Shown piece by piece: positions 52,105 to 61,172 of a stretch of 64,000 nt of DNA; the first letter of the stretch is position 1; every line of letters starts with the position of its first letter. The notes under the pieces are model-generated. The model made no database searches. It was not told the DNA's origin and saw only the letters and a list, made by a program, of their open reading frames with translations. The position numbers and the translations under genes were made by a program. The DNA is from Amycolatopsis oliviviridis (GTDB taxonomy: Bacteria; Actinomycetota; Actinomycetes; Mycobacteriales; Pseudonocardiaceae). The stretch is taken from positions 62,001 through 126,000 of the forward strand of contig NZ_BNAY01000002.1 in the NCBI RefSeq assembly GCF_014654365.1, in the 5' to 3' direction.

Positions 52105-54753
52105 TCAGGATCCGTCCAACAGGTCCAGCTGTTTCTGCACCCGGCTCGACTCGTCGTTGCGAAGCTGGGATTGGTACAGGCGCAGCGCGTCGAGCCACGA
52201 CTCACGCGCTTTGTCCTTGTCTCCGAGTGCGACGTGTGTCCGGGCGATGTTGTCCAGTGTGTCCGCCGACGCGTAGGTCGTGCCGAGTTCGCGGCGAAGC
52301 GTGAGCGTGTCTTCGAACTGCGCGAGCGCCTCGGCGTAGTCGCCGTTGGCGAAGGCGAGTTCGCCGAGGGTATTGAGAACGGCCGCTTCGCCTACGGGAT
52401 AGGCGTGTTCGCGAAAAAGTGCGAGTGCCTCCTCGCACGCACTTTCGCCACGCGCGTTTTGCCCGAGTTTGATGGCGAAGGACGCCACCATGGTCAGCGC
52501 CCACGCTTCCCGGATCGGCCGGTTCGCTTCGCGGTAGAACGTCATCGCCTGGATGGCGTGGTCGAGCGCTTTCGCCAATTCTCCTTGCCGGGCCCACATA
52601 TGCGCGGCCGCGTGGTGGACAGGGGCCCGGTACACGACACTCACGTCGTCGACTCCGGCGAGCGCTTGCCTGCCGTGCTCCAGTGCTTTGCCGTGGTCGC
52701 CCTGACGCGAGTAGGCCTGGATCAGCATCTGGTGCGCCAGGGTCAAGGGCAGTGGTTCACCCAGTCGTTCGACCGCGGTGAGGGCCGTCTCCCAGACCGC
52801 GACGTCGGAATGGATATGGCCTTGCCACCAGTGATACGCGTGCATTCCCCAGGCCAGGTGCCAGACGGAGGAAAACCATCGCCGCTCCAGCGCCGCCTGC
52901 TGTACGGAAATGAGGTTCAGATGCTCCGCGTTGAACCACGAAAGCGCGTCTTGGGGATTCCGCATGACGCGCGGCGAGCAGCCCTCGTGCGGAGCGGGCA
53001 GGTCGATGGACTGGCTGTCCGGATCCAGCAGGAGGTCGGCGGCGTGGGCGGTGTGCACGTAGAAGTCGACGAACCGGTGGAGTGCGTCGTCCTGTGCGGC
53101 CTGGTCGTGCCGTCGCTCGGCCTGACCGTCCGCGTAGAGCTTGATCAGATCGTGCATCCGCCATCGTCCCGGAACGTGCTGGTGGATGAGGGACGCCCGC
53201 TCCAGTGCCTGCAGTTCCGCGGAAACGCGACCGGCGGGCAGGTTCGTCAGGACGGCCGCGGCGGTGAGATCGATGTCGACCCCCGGTGCCATGCCCAGCA
53301 GCTCGAAGATCTTGGCCTGATCGTCGGACAGCGCCGCGTAGGACCACGACAGCACGGCGGGCAGGCTGGCGGCCGGGTCGCCTTCGTCGAGCGCACCCAG
53401 TCTGGTGGTCTCGTCGCGCAGTTCGGCGGCGAGGACGGCGAGCGGGAAGTCCCGGTGCGCTTCGGCCCGGCCGGCGACGATGCTCAACGCCAGCGGAAAC
53501 CCGCCACAGCAGGACAGGAGTTCCCCGACAGCTTCGGGCTCGGCGTTCAGCCTGGCCGCACCGAGTCGCGTCACGAGCATTTCCCGCGCCTCGGCGGCGG
53601 AGAAGACGTCCACGGGGATCGTGCGGGCACCGTGGGCGGCGACGAGACCCGCCAGCCGGTCTCGGCTGGTGATCACGACGGCGCAGCCGGGGCTGGCGGG
53701 CAGGAGCGGGATCACCTGTTTGGTGTCGCGGGCGTTGTCCAGCACTATCAGCATTCTCTTGTCCGCCAAGATGCTCCGGTACAAAGCGGCCTGCGCCTCC
53801 AGTTCGGCGGGCACCCGCGCCGGGTCGACCCCGAAGGTGTCCAGGAATCCCTGCACCACGGCGCTCGGCGACAGGGGCTGCCCCTCCGGCGCGAAACCGC
53901 GGAGGTCGACGAAGAGCTGACCGTCCGGGAACAGGTCGAGATGCTGATACGCCCAGTGCAGGGCGAGCCAGGTCTTGCCGACACCGCCGGTGCCGAAGAT
54001 CGCGGAGATCACGATCGTCGTGGACTGCTCGGCCGCGGCCTCCAGCACGGAGGTGAGCACGGCGAGTTCTTCGGCACGGCCGGTGAAGGACCGCGGCGCC
54101 GCGGGCAACTGCCGCAATTCCGGCTCCGTACGCCCGCGTGACGACGCCAGATACGTGAGATCGGCCGGATACCGATGGTCCGGCAGCCAGATCCAGCCGA
54201 CCGCCGATGTGCCCTTGACCAGCACCCTGGCGGGCCGGAACGTGGCCGGATCGATCTCTCCACTGTGGCGCACCACTTCGTCGAAGAACCATTTCGACAC
54301 GATCACCGCGAGCACGCCCTCCGAGCGGGCGAGCGCGGTCCGCAGTGGGGCGGCCTCCAGCAGACGGAAGGTGAAATTGACCGATTCCGCTGTCGCACCA
54401 TGATCGTCATAGACGATTTCCCCGGCGTGCAGCGCCATACGCAACCGTATTCGTTGTTCCGCGGGATGCGCGATGTTGTGCTGCGTCAATCCGGCCGCCA
54501 GCGCATTCGGGAGCACTTCGATGAACGGCGCCTTCGGAATATGCGCGGGTGCGAGCACGAAAACCCCGTCACCACGGTCTTCGTGATGACATTCCGACCA
54601 GGGCGCACCGGCGACCTCGAAACCTTGCGACAAAGCGTCGTACAACGCTTCGCGGACAACGAGTTGGTGCGGTGTGGTCCGGCGCTGATCGGTGAACGCC
54701 TCCACGTCCACGATGACAATCGTCCGATGTACCGCCTGCTGCCGGCGCTCCAT
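52105..54753 (-). CDS. Nucleotide-cyclase-like domain / NB-ARC ATPase / TPR protein
   Basis: This 882-residue protein has an N-terminal class III cyclase-like domain (residues 8-190). The metal aspartates D16 and D62 and the N126-xxx-R130 pair are kept, with glutamate (E58) where guanylate cyclases hold the base. An NB-ARC domain follows (FGTGGVGKTWLALHWA near residue 255, LIVLDNA, VVITSRDRL, GFPLALSIVAGR), then a winged helix (MHDLIKLYADGQAER) and TPR repeats to the C terminus. Such proteins act as STAND switches. Whether the cyclase domain makes a signal is unknown. The GTG start follows weak signals, so the N terminus is tentative. Confidence 0.87.
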   Translation of the reverse strand: MERRQQAVHRTIVIVDVEAFTDQRRTTPHQLVVREALYDALSQGFEVAGAPWSECHHEDRGDGVFVLAPAHIPKAPFIEVLPNALAAGLTQHNIAHPAEQRIRLRMALHAGEIVYDDHGATAESVNFTFRLLEAAPLRTALARSEGVLAVIVSKWFFDEVVRHSGEIDPATFRPARVLVKGTSAVGWIWLPDHRYPADLTYLASSRGRTEPELRQLPAAPRSFTGRAEELAVLTSVLEAAAEQSTTIVISAIFGTGGVGKTWLALHWAYQHLDLFPDGQLFVDLRGFAPEGQPLSPSAVVQGFLDTFGVDPARVPAELEAQAALYRSILADKRMLIVLDNARDTKQVIPLLPASPGCAVVITSRDRLAGLVAAHGARTIPVDVFSAAEAREMLVTRLGAARLNAEPEAVGELLSCCGGFPLALSIVAGRAEAHRDFPLAVLAAELRDETTRLGALDEGDPAASLPAVLSWSYAALSDDQAKIFELLGMAPGVDIDLTAAAVLTNLPAGRVSAELQALERASLIHQHVPGRWRMHDLIKLYADGQAERRHDQAAQDDALHRFVDFYVHTAHAADLLLDPDSQSIDLPAPHEGCSPRVMRNPQDALSWFNAEHLNLISVQQAALERRWFSSVWHLAWGMHAYHWWQGHIHSDVAVWETALTAVERLGEPLPLTLAHQMLIQAYSRQGDHGKALEHGRQALAGVDDVSVVYRAPVHHAAAHMWARQGELAKALDHAIQAMTFYREANRPIREAWALTMVASFAIKLGQNARGESACEEALALFREHAYPVGEAAVLNTLGELAFANGDYAEALAQFEDTLTLRRELGTTYASADTLDNIARTHVALGDKDKARESWLDALRLYQSQLRNDESSRVQKQLDLLDGS

Positions 54754-54905
54754 CTTTCTATCCCCTCACGGCGACCTTGCGACACTGCAACCGCGCCGAT
54801 TCCCTGCCTCGAAGGTACCACCGCGAGCTTCCGGTGCGATAATTCCGAACGAACCGGAAGAATTTGTCAAAGCCGGAACATCCGGCCATTCCGTTTCGTC
54901 CGGTC

Positions 54906-57878
54906 TCAAGGCAGCAGGCCGGGACAGATCTCTCTCGTCAAAGCCAGGAAGTCTTCACGCTCCATGATCTCCGGGCCGGTGGTGCGCAGGATCTCCTCCA
55001 CCGCACTGTCCACCATCGACGACGGCAGCCGATCGCGCAGGCGGTGAAACTGACGCAGGAAAAGGACCCGGAACTTTCGCCGCGTCTCGCTGTCGAAGGG
55101 GGCAAAGCCGTCCACCGCGTGCCGAAGACAGAGGTGAAAAGCGGCGGCCAGCTCTCCCTCGCCGGCACCGCTCCCGTCCTTGAGCCAAAGATCGATCAGG
55201 AAATGGGCGGGCGAAACGGGACGGGCGTCGCCGAACCCGTAGAACGTCGTGACCATCGTGCCGTAGCCGTCCGCGAACGGAGCCAGCGTGTGCGCCACCG
55301 TGTCGCCTTCGACACTGCACAGGAATTCGAGTTCCGACTCGAGCGCGTCGAAGTCGAGGCGAATCCAGCCGTAGAAGCTGCGTTCCCCGGTCGACTGATC
55401 GTCCGGCGCGATCCGGTAGGTCCAATACGGGTCCGCGGCCGGCCTTCGCTCACTGGGATCTCCGAACTCGCCCGTGATCCGGACGCCCCGTCTGCCGTCC
55501 TGCCAGAACCGCTCCAGCCTGAACGCCCGGACGAGTCCCTGGCGTCCTTCGCTGGGCAGCTGGGAAATCCAGAGAGCCGACATCCTCGCCCATGCCGTCA
55601 CCGGCTTCTCGGCATCGGGGAAGAGCTGATCGGTCGTGACTTCGGACGAGGGCCCCGTGACCAGCAGCACGCACAGATTCGCCGAGTACACCGCGCACCG
55701 CTTGGGCACCTGGACGCTGCCGGGCCGGTAGCCCGCCAAAGAGGAGTTCCTCTCCAGCAGCGCGGTGTGGAAAAGGGACAGCAGGGTCTCCTGGACCGGC
55801 CGCAGGCAGCGGGCGGGCAGTTCGAGGACGAGGCCGCGCAGGAAACCCAGCACCGTCTTCCGCATGGTGAGCGGTTCGAACGACAGCAACGCGTGGAAGA
55901 AGTCATCGTTCTCGCGACGGCCTTCGGCGAGGGCCAGGAGTTCCCGCACGGTGATCCTGGCGATGAGATATTCGCCGAACGTGGGATGCAGGAACTCGTA
56001 GGTCCGGAGCCGCCGCCCATCCTCTTTGAGCGCTTGCGCGGTGTGGATGAAGTAGAAGCTCCCGATGATCACCCGGGAACTGATCTCACCGACGGGAAGC
56101 GCGGCGAGGTCGGCGTCGAGTCCCTCCGGAGTCACCCACTGCCGGCCGCGATTGAACATCGCGAACGCCGCCACCGACAACCGGAGTAGTTCCCGCTCGA
56201 CCAGGCGTGCCACCTCGTCGTCGGACTCACCGACGTGCTGCTTGAGCACCTCGCGCCGGGCGAATCCGGTCAGCAGTCCTTCGTAGAGCTGGCTCTGGCC
56301 GAGGGCGTCCCGGTGCTCCTTGAGCGGAGACTCGGTGCGGTCGTAGATCGCGAGGAGCAGCAGCAACAGCGGCTGCCGGGCCAGATCGGCGTGCGGGCGC
56401 AGGACGTCGACGGTGAGATCGGTGTCGTTGTGGCGGCGCCACGGGACCAGCCATCGTTCGATCTGCTCGTCGTCGAAGGGTTCGAGCAACAGGCTGACCA
56501 TGCCGCCGGCGGGCCGGGCACGGTCGGCCACCGACACCCGGCTGGTCACCACCACGACGACCGGATGCCCGAGATCGGCCTCCCGCTGCTGGAACCGGGC
56601 GATGCGGTGGAGGTAATCGGACTGGCTGATGTCGGTCGCCTGAAGGAGCTCGTCGAATCCGTCGAGCAGGACCACCGGGACCGCGTCGTCCGTCGCCTGG
56701 ACGAAGTCGCGCCAGGACAGCCGCTCCCCCGTCGAGATACGAAGCCCTTGTTCGATCTGGGTCTGCACGTCACCGTCCACCCGCACCTCTCGCAGCGGCA
56801 CCTGCACGGCGACGAACTCGCTCACGGGGAGACGGGCGGCGAGCACCTTGGTCAGCATCGACTTCCCCGAGCCCGGCTGGCCAAGCACCACCAACGGCGC
56901 CTCGGTGGCGGCGGGCGAGGTCAGGTGCCCGACGAGGAACTCCTGGAGGTCGGCGCGAACAGGCTGCCGGAGCCACCAGTCCTCGTCGGCGATGTGGTCG
57001 TGGGCCACGTCCGCCACCACCCGGAAGCGGGGATTGACGTACGCCTCGGCGACGGTCGGCATCCGGACACCATCCGGGGTCACCGGCAGGAGTGACCGGT
57101 GCAGCACGGCCTCGTGGAAGCGGGCGAGCGTCCGCCGCCGATCGTCGGGAGCACGCCCGGAAGCGACCTCCGACAGCACCTCCGCGACGCCTGCCAGGCC
57201 TGTCCGCAGCTCACGGATCTCGGCCCTGGTCGCCTGGTGATCGACCAGGTTGGCCCAAAAACCCACCTCGGGGAAGTCCGTGGCCAGACGCCGGAACAGG
57301 TCCTCGTACCTCGTGAGCGCCCTGGTCGCGGTCTCACCGAGGATCACGTCCTCGACGGCGCGCCGGTCACGGTCGTCCAAGCGGTCCCACACCGACAGTC
57401 CGGTGAGGAATTCCAGCACCACGCGGGCCGTATCGGCGTAGAAGCCGGTCAGTTCCTCCATCGAGCGTTCGTAGGGCCGGTGCGGCGCCAGCACGGGAGC
57501 GGGTGTCCGCAACAACGCCACGGTGAGCCCGTCCGACGGGGTGAACTCGAGTTCGGCGACATCGAAGGGCAGGCGAACCGTGGACAGGGCTTCGAAGAAG
57601 GCCGCCACGACGATCACGCTGTGCGCGGCGGCGAGTTGCTCACCGCGCTCCCTTCGTCCGGTGTCACGAAGGCGAGTGGTCAGCTTGGAGACCAGTTCAC
57701 CCGTCAGGCGGAAGAACTCGGACTTCGCGTCGAAGAGGCTCAAGGCGAGCGTGGATCCGGTGGCGGACAACGCGAGCAACGCGCCACCGGCGAGGCGATC
57801 GAGTGCGGTCACCAGTTTGTCGGGTGTTCCGCCGCCCAGGATCCGGACGGCGTCCGCGTAGCTCAAAGCCTTCGGCAT
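54906..57878 (-). CDS. NACHT ATPase with N-terminal helical (NNH-type) domain
   Basis: This 990-residue protein begins with a helical domain (LSYADAVRILGGGTPDKLVT, TALDRLAGGALLALSATGST) of the NNH7-like kind found in front of bacterial NACHTs. The NACHT domain has Walker A VVLGQPGSGKSMLTKVLA near residue 330, Walker B VPVVLLDGFDELLQA, and sensor VVVVVTSRVSV. The rest is helical with a FLHPTFGEYLIARI segment typical of NACHT C-terminal helices. Relatives protect against phages by abortive mechanisms. No separate effector gene is adjacent; the N-terminal domain may act on membranes. The gene shares orientation with the cyclase-like NLR 152 bases downstream. Confidence 0.87.
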   Translation of the reverse strand: MPKALSYADAVRILGGGTPDKLVTALDRLAGGALLALSATGSTLALSLFDAKSEFFRLTGELVSKLTTRLRDTGRRERGEQLAAAHSVIVVAAFFEALSTVRLPFDVAELEFTPSDGLTVALLRTPAPVLAPHRPYERSMEELTGFYADTARVVLEFLTGLSVWDRLDDRDRRAVEDVILGETATRALTRYEDLFRRLATDFPEVGFWANLVDHQATRAEIRELRTGLAGVAEVLSEVASGRAPDDRRRTLARFHEAVLHRSLLPVTPDGVRMPTVAEAYVNPRFRVVADVAHDHIADEDWWLRQPVRADLQEFLVGHLTSPAATEAPLVVLGQPGSGKSMLTKVLAARLPVSEFVAVQVPLREVRVDGDVQTQIEQGLRISTGERLSWRDFVQATDDAVPVVLLDGFDELLQATDISQSDYLHRIARFQQREADLGHPVVVVVTSRVSVADRARPAGGMVSLLLEPFDDEQIERWLVPWRRHNDTDLTVDVLRPHADLARQPLLLLLLAIYDRTESPLKEHRDALGQSQLYEGLLTGFARREVLKQHVGESDDEVARLVERELLRLSVAAFAMFNRGRQWVTPEGLDADLAALPVGEISSRVIIGSFYFIHTAQALKEDGRRLRTYEFLHPTFGEYLIARITVRELLALAEGRRENDDFFHALLSFEPLTMRKTVLGFLRGLVLELPARCLRPVQETLLSLFHTALLERNSSLAGYRPGSVQVPKRCAVYSANLCVLLVTGPSSEVTTDQLFPDAEKPVTAWARMSALWISQLPSEGRQGLVRAFRLERFWQDGRRGVRITGEFGDPSERRPAADPYWTYRIAPDDQSTGERSFYGWIRLDFDALESELEFLCSVEGDTVAHTLAPFADGYGTMVTTFYGFGDARPVSPAHFLIDLWLKDGSGAGEGELAAAFHLCLRHAVDGFAPFDSETRRKFRVLFLRQFHRLRDRLPSSMVDSAVEEILRTTGPEIMEREDFLALTREICPGLLP

Positions 57879-57947
57879 CTTCGACCTCCTCCCCTTGTAT
57901 CGATGAGCGCGAGGAGGACGTTGCGCGCGTTTTCGCCGGTTCGTGGG

Positions 57948-59456
57948 TCAGAATCGATTTCGCCGGCTTTCCCGCGCCACGACGTCCGGAAGGTCGGCGA
58001 GCCTGCCCAAGCCGTTCAGCGGTTGCCGCATCCGCGGATTGCCCCGCAGGCGATCCGCGTTGCGGTCGAGGAAAGCCCAATACCCGGCGGTGAATGGGCA
58101 GGCTTTGTCGCCCACTCGTTTCTTCGGGTCGTAGACACAGCCACCACAGTGGTCACTCATACGGTTGAGATAGGCGCCGCCCGCCGCGTACGGCTTGGTG
58201 CCGACGATTCCCCCGTCCGCGTACTGGCTCATCCCGATGACGTTGGCGGGCATCACCCACGGGAATCCGTCGACGAAGGCGGTGGCGAACCAGCCGGTCA
58301 GCTCGGCCGGGTCGTAACCGCGTTGCAGGGCGTGGTTGCCCAGCACCATGAGCCGCTCGATGTGGTGGGCGTAGCCGCGGTCCCGCACACCGGCGAGCGC
58401 GGTGCGGAGACAGGCCGCCTCGACCGAGTCGGCGTCGAGTTCCCGCCACCACCGAGGCAGCTTCCGATGGGCCTGGAGTTCGTTCCTCTTCAGGTAATCC
58501 GGCCCCAGATGCCAGTAGAGGTGCCAGATCCATTCACGCCAGCCGAGGATCTGCCGGACGAACCCTTCGACACTCGCCAGCGGCGCGGCGCCGGACAGGT
58601 AGCGTTCCTCGGCGCGGCGGACGACGTCGAGCGGGTCGAGCAGGCCGAGATTCAGCGGTACCGACAGCAACGCGTGCGACATCGCCCAGTCCGCGCTGAG
58701 CATGGCGTCCTGGTGCGGGCCGAAGGTCGCCAGCCGGTGGTCGAGGAACCGGTCCAGCGCCTCCTCCGCCTCGACCTGGCCGACCGCGAAACGGCGTGGC
58801 CCGTCGACACCGACCGGCTGGATCTCGCCGTCCCGTTCCGCCTTGTCGAGGTCCGCGCGCACCTGTTCGTCCACGTCGTCCTCGACCGGGAACCAGGGCG
58901 CGGGAACGGGCAGTGTCGACCGGCCCGGCGGGGGACGCCGGTTGTCGTGGTCGAAGTTCCATTTCCCGTCCGCCGGGCCGCCGTCCGGTTCGAGCAGGAC
59001 ACCGAACCGGCGGCGTTGATCGCGGTAGAAGTCCTCCATCACGAACCGCCGCCGGTCCTTCGCCCAGCTCGCGAAGTCCACTTTGGACCGGACGAAACCC
59101 GGTGTCGGCAGGACTTCCGTGACCAGACCTTCCTGCTGCAGGCGCCGCACGAGCGCCTCGGCGGCGTGCGAGCCGGGTTCGTGCACCACGACCGGCCGTC
59201 CGAAGCGGCGCAACCCGGCCGTGTAGGTCGGCGCGTCGACGATCCGGGCCCGGTCGCCGAGCTCCGCGGCGAGCCGCCGGATCCCGGCCTCGACGAGGTG
59301 GATCTTCTGCCGATGGAACGGACGGCGCGCGAAGGCCGCGGCCGAGCGGATCAGCAGCACCTCACGGTCCCGGTTCCCCGTCGTGCCGTGGAAATGCGGC
59401 CCCAGCTGATCACCGAACAGCCACAGCGGGTCGGAGCCACTCATGTTTCGATTCAT
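57948..59456 (-). CDS. FeS-type bacterial cryptochrome/(6-4) photolyase
   Basis: This 502-residue protein belongs to the FeS-BCP (PhrB/CryB) family: LWLFGDQLGPHF near the start, GWREWIWHLYWHLGPDYL, and HHIERLMVLGNHAL for FAD/DNA contacts. The C-terminal cysteines are in CGGC and ACPF with C-x2-C-x12-C spacing, and a further cysteine lies in EAACLRTAL, matching the 4Fe-4S site. It repairs (6-4) or related photoproducts using light. ATG at 59456 or 59444 may be the start. It lies 21 bases from the B12-binding MerR gene and is probably its target. Confidence 0.9.
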   Translation of the reverse strand: MNRNMSGSDPLWLFGDQLGPHFHGTTGNRDREVLLIRSAAAFARRPFHRQKIHLVEAGIRRLAAELGDRARIVDAPTYTAGLRRFGRPVVVHEPGSHAAEALVRRLQQEGLVTEVLPTPGFVRSKVDFASWAKDRRRFVMEDFYRDQRRRFGVLLEPDGGPADGKWNFDHDNRRPPPGRSTLPVPAPWFPVEDDVDEQVRADLDKAERDGEIQPVGVDGPRRFAVGQVEAEEALDRFLDHRLATFGPHQDAMLSADWAMSHALLSVPLNLGLLDPLDVVRRAEERYLSGAAPLASVEGFVRQILGWREWIWHLYWHLGPDYLKRNELQAHRKLPRWWRELDADSVEAACLRTALAGVRDRGYAHHIERLMVLGNHALQRGYDPAELTGWFATAFVDGFPWVMPANVIGMSQYADGGIVGTKPYAAGGAYLNRMSDHCGGCVYDPKKRVGDKACPFTAGYWAFLDRNADRLRGNPRMRQPLNGLGRLADLPDVVARESRRNRF

Positions 59457-59477
59457 AATCGATGCGATCGTAGGGTG

Positions 59478-60347
59478 TCAGGCCTTCATCCGCTCGGCGG
59501 CGAGATCCATCGCCCCGGCCAGGTCGTTCACCCAGGGGGCACCGCGGACGTTGAGCCCCGTCCAGCCCGGGCCCGCGACGGCGACGTCGAACCCGCGGCG
59601 CTGAAGGCGCTGGCGCAGCAGGTCGTCGACGGTCGCCGGGGACATCGACCACAGCACGACCAGCACCGGTTCGAGTTTGGCGACCATCCCCGCCGTGGTC
59701 TCCGCCGGCACCATGTGCCCGAGATAGACGGCGGGGATGCCGACCTCCGCCATCGACGCGCGCAGGATCTCGACGGGCAGGCTGTGGCGTTCCCCGGGAC
59801 AGCAGGCGATGAGCACGCGCCGCTCCGACGGCGTGTAGGCGAACCGGGCGACATAACGCTGGAGCGCGAACGACACTTCGCTGGTGAGCGCCCACTCGGA
59901 CTCGAAGCACACGTCGCCCCCGGCCCAGCGGCCGCCGAGGTCGCGCAGGATCGGCAACAGGATCTCGGTCCACGTCCTCGCCGCGCCCATCGTGTCGAGC
60001 GTTTCGTCCAGCAGAGCCGCGATGACCGGGAAGTCGAGCTCCTCCGCGGCCCGCTCCAGCTCGCCCGCCCGTTCGTCGAAGGAGATTTCGGGAACCGCTT
60101 CGGCCAGGCCGGAGAACACGGCGGCCGCCGCCTCGCGCGGCCGGACGCCGCGGCCGATCAGCCGCCGCATGTACTGGAGCTTGCGGACGTCTGCGTCGGA
60201 GTAGCGGCGATGGCGCCCGTCGGGCCGCAGCGAGGGACCGACGCCGTAGCGGGACGCCCAGGTCCGGAGCGTCACCGGCGAGATGCCGAGTTCCTCCGCG
60301 ACCATGCCCGGGGTCCAGGAACCCGCACTCACCTCATCGACGTCCAT
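59478..60347 (-). CDS. MerR-type cobalamin-binding light-responsive regulator (CarH/LitR-like)
   Basis: This 289-residue protein has an N-terminal MerR helix-turn-helix (WTPGMVAEELGISPVTLRTW), a helical bundle and a Rossmann B12-binding domain. The lower axial histidine is in CPGERHSLPVEIL. The CarH upper-face motif W-x9-E-H appears as W-x9-E-W (RWAGGDVCFESEW), so the histidine that touches adenosylcobalamin is replaced. CarH-type proteins repress light-induced genes until light breaks the Co-C bond. The photolyase gene follows directly, as in other LitR systems. The ATG at 60347 has GAGG five bases upstream. Confidence 0.87.
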   Translation of the reverse strand: MDVDEVSAGSWTPGMVAEELGISPVTLRTWASRYGVGPSLRPDGRHRRYSDADVRKLQYMRRLIGRGVRPREAAAAVFSGLAEAVPEISFDERAGELERAAEELDFPVIAALLDETLDTMGAARTWTEILLPILRDLGGRWAGGDVCFESEWALTSEVSFALQRYVARFAYTPSERRVLIACCPGERHSLPVEILRASMAEVGIPAVYLGHMVPAETTAGMVAKLEPVLVVLWSMSPATVDDLLRQRLQRRGFDVAVAGPGWTGLNVRGAPWVNDLAGAMDLAAERMKA

Positions 60348-60728
60348 CGACACCTCACGAATTCAGGCGTAGTCCTCCCCTTGCGCGGGTGCACACCGCG
60401 GTCAGCTTACGAGATCACTCCTCGTTCCGACCGCAGCGACGAGGCGGCCTCGCGTGTCTTCCCACGGCGACGGTCCGGGACCACGAACACGGGTGAGTAC
60501 CCGGCGGCGCCTCGGATCGACCGGGAGGGGGCCGGCTTCGCCCGGGCGCCACCGGGCACACGGAACCCGGCTCGAGGGGGAGGGTGGCCGGGCCCGCAGG
60601 GTGACGAAACGGCACGTCACCCACGTTTCTGAGGTGGTCATTTTCGCTTCGTGAGCGATCCAAGACGATACACCAGTTGTGCATCGGTTGCGAATCGATC
60701 CCGCGAATGGCGGTCAGCCGAAAGAGTG
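60348..60728. other. Intergenic region upstream of the CarH-like gene, no gene seen
   Basis: About 380 bases without a convincing reading frame separate the CarH-like start from the end of the VOC gene. This should contain the light-regulated promoter of the regulator-photolyase pair; I could not identify a clear operator or -10/-35 pair. Confidence 0.4.
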
Positions 60729-61163
60729 TCAGTCGAGGCAGAATTCGTTGCCCTCGACGTCCCGCATATTGATGCAGGACTCGTTTTCCTCGTCGGCGAG
60801 CAGAACCTGATCGCGGGTCGCGCCGAGCGCGACCAGCCGGGCGCACTCGGCCTGGAGGGCGGCGAGACGTTCTTCGCCCACGAGCCCGGTGCCGACCCGT
60901 ACGTCGAGATGCACCCGGTTCTTGACGACCTTGCCTTCCGGCACACGCTGGAAGTACAGCCGCGGACCCGCTCCCGTGGGATCACTGCAGACGAAATTCG
61001 CGTCCTGCTTCTCGGGCGGCAGCGAACGGGTGTAGTCGTCCCAGGAGGCGAACCCTTCCGGTGGCGGCGGCACGACATACCCGAGCACCTCGCACCAGAA
61101 ACGGGCTACACGCTCGGGTTTCGCGCAATCGAAAGTGATCTGGACCTGTTTGACCGACACCAT
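60729..61163 (-). CDS. VOC (glyoxalase-like) family protein
   Basis: This 144-residue protein has a two-beta-alpha-beta-beta-beta layout: VQITFDCAKPERVARFWCEV at the start, LYFQRVPEGKVVKNRVHLDV in the centre, and MRDVEGNEFCLD at the end. The pattern is of the actinobacterial glyoxalase_6 subgroup, often linked to antibiotic or small-molecule binding. The ATG at 61163 lies nine bases downstream of the aldo/keto reductase stop, so the two are probably co-transcribed. Confidence 0.87.
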   Translation of the reverse strand: MVSVKQVQITFDCAKPERVARFWCEVLGYVVPPPPEGFASWDDYTRSLPPEKQDANFVCSDPTGAGPRLYFQRVPEGKVVKNRVHLDVRVGTGLVGEERLAALQAECARLVALGATRDQVLLADEENESCINMRDVEGNEFCLD

Positions 61164-61172
61164 CAACTCACC

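Noticed and set aside
51085..54141. 1018-residue open frame on the plus strand
   Set aside because: It runs antisense to the cyclase-like NB-ARC gene and through the small membrane-protein gene; low-complexity shadow.
57099..60632. 1177-residue open frame on the plus strand
   Set aside because: It is antisense to the NACHT, photolyase and CarH-like genes, and its translation is Arg/Pro/Gly-rich without domains; it is a high-GC shadow frame.
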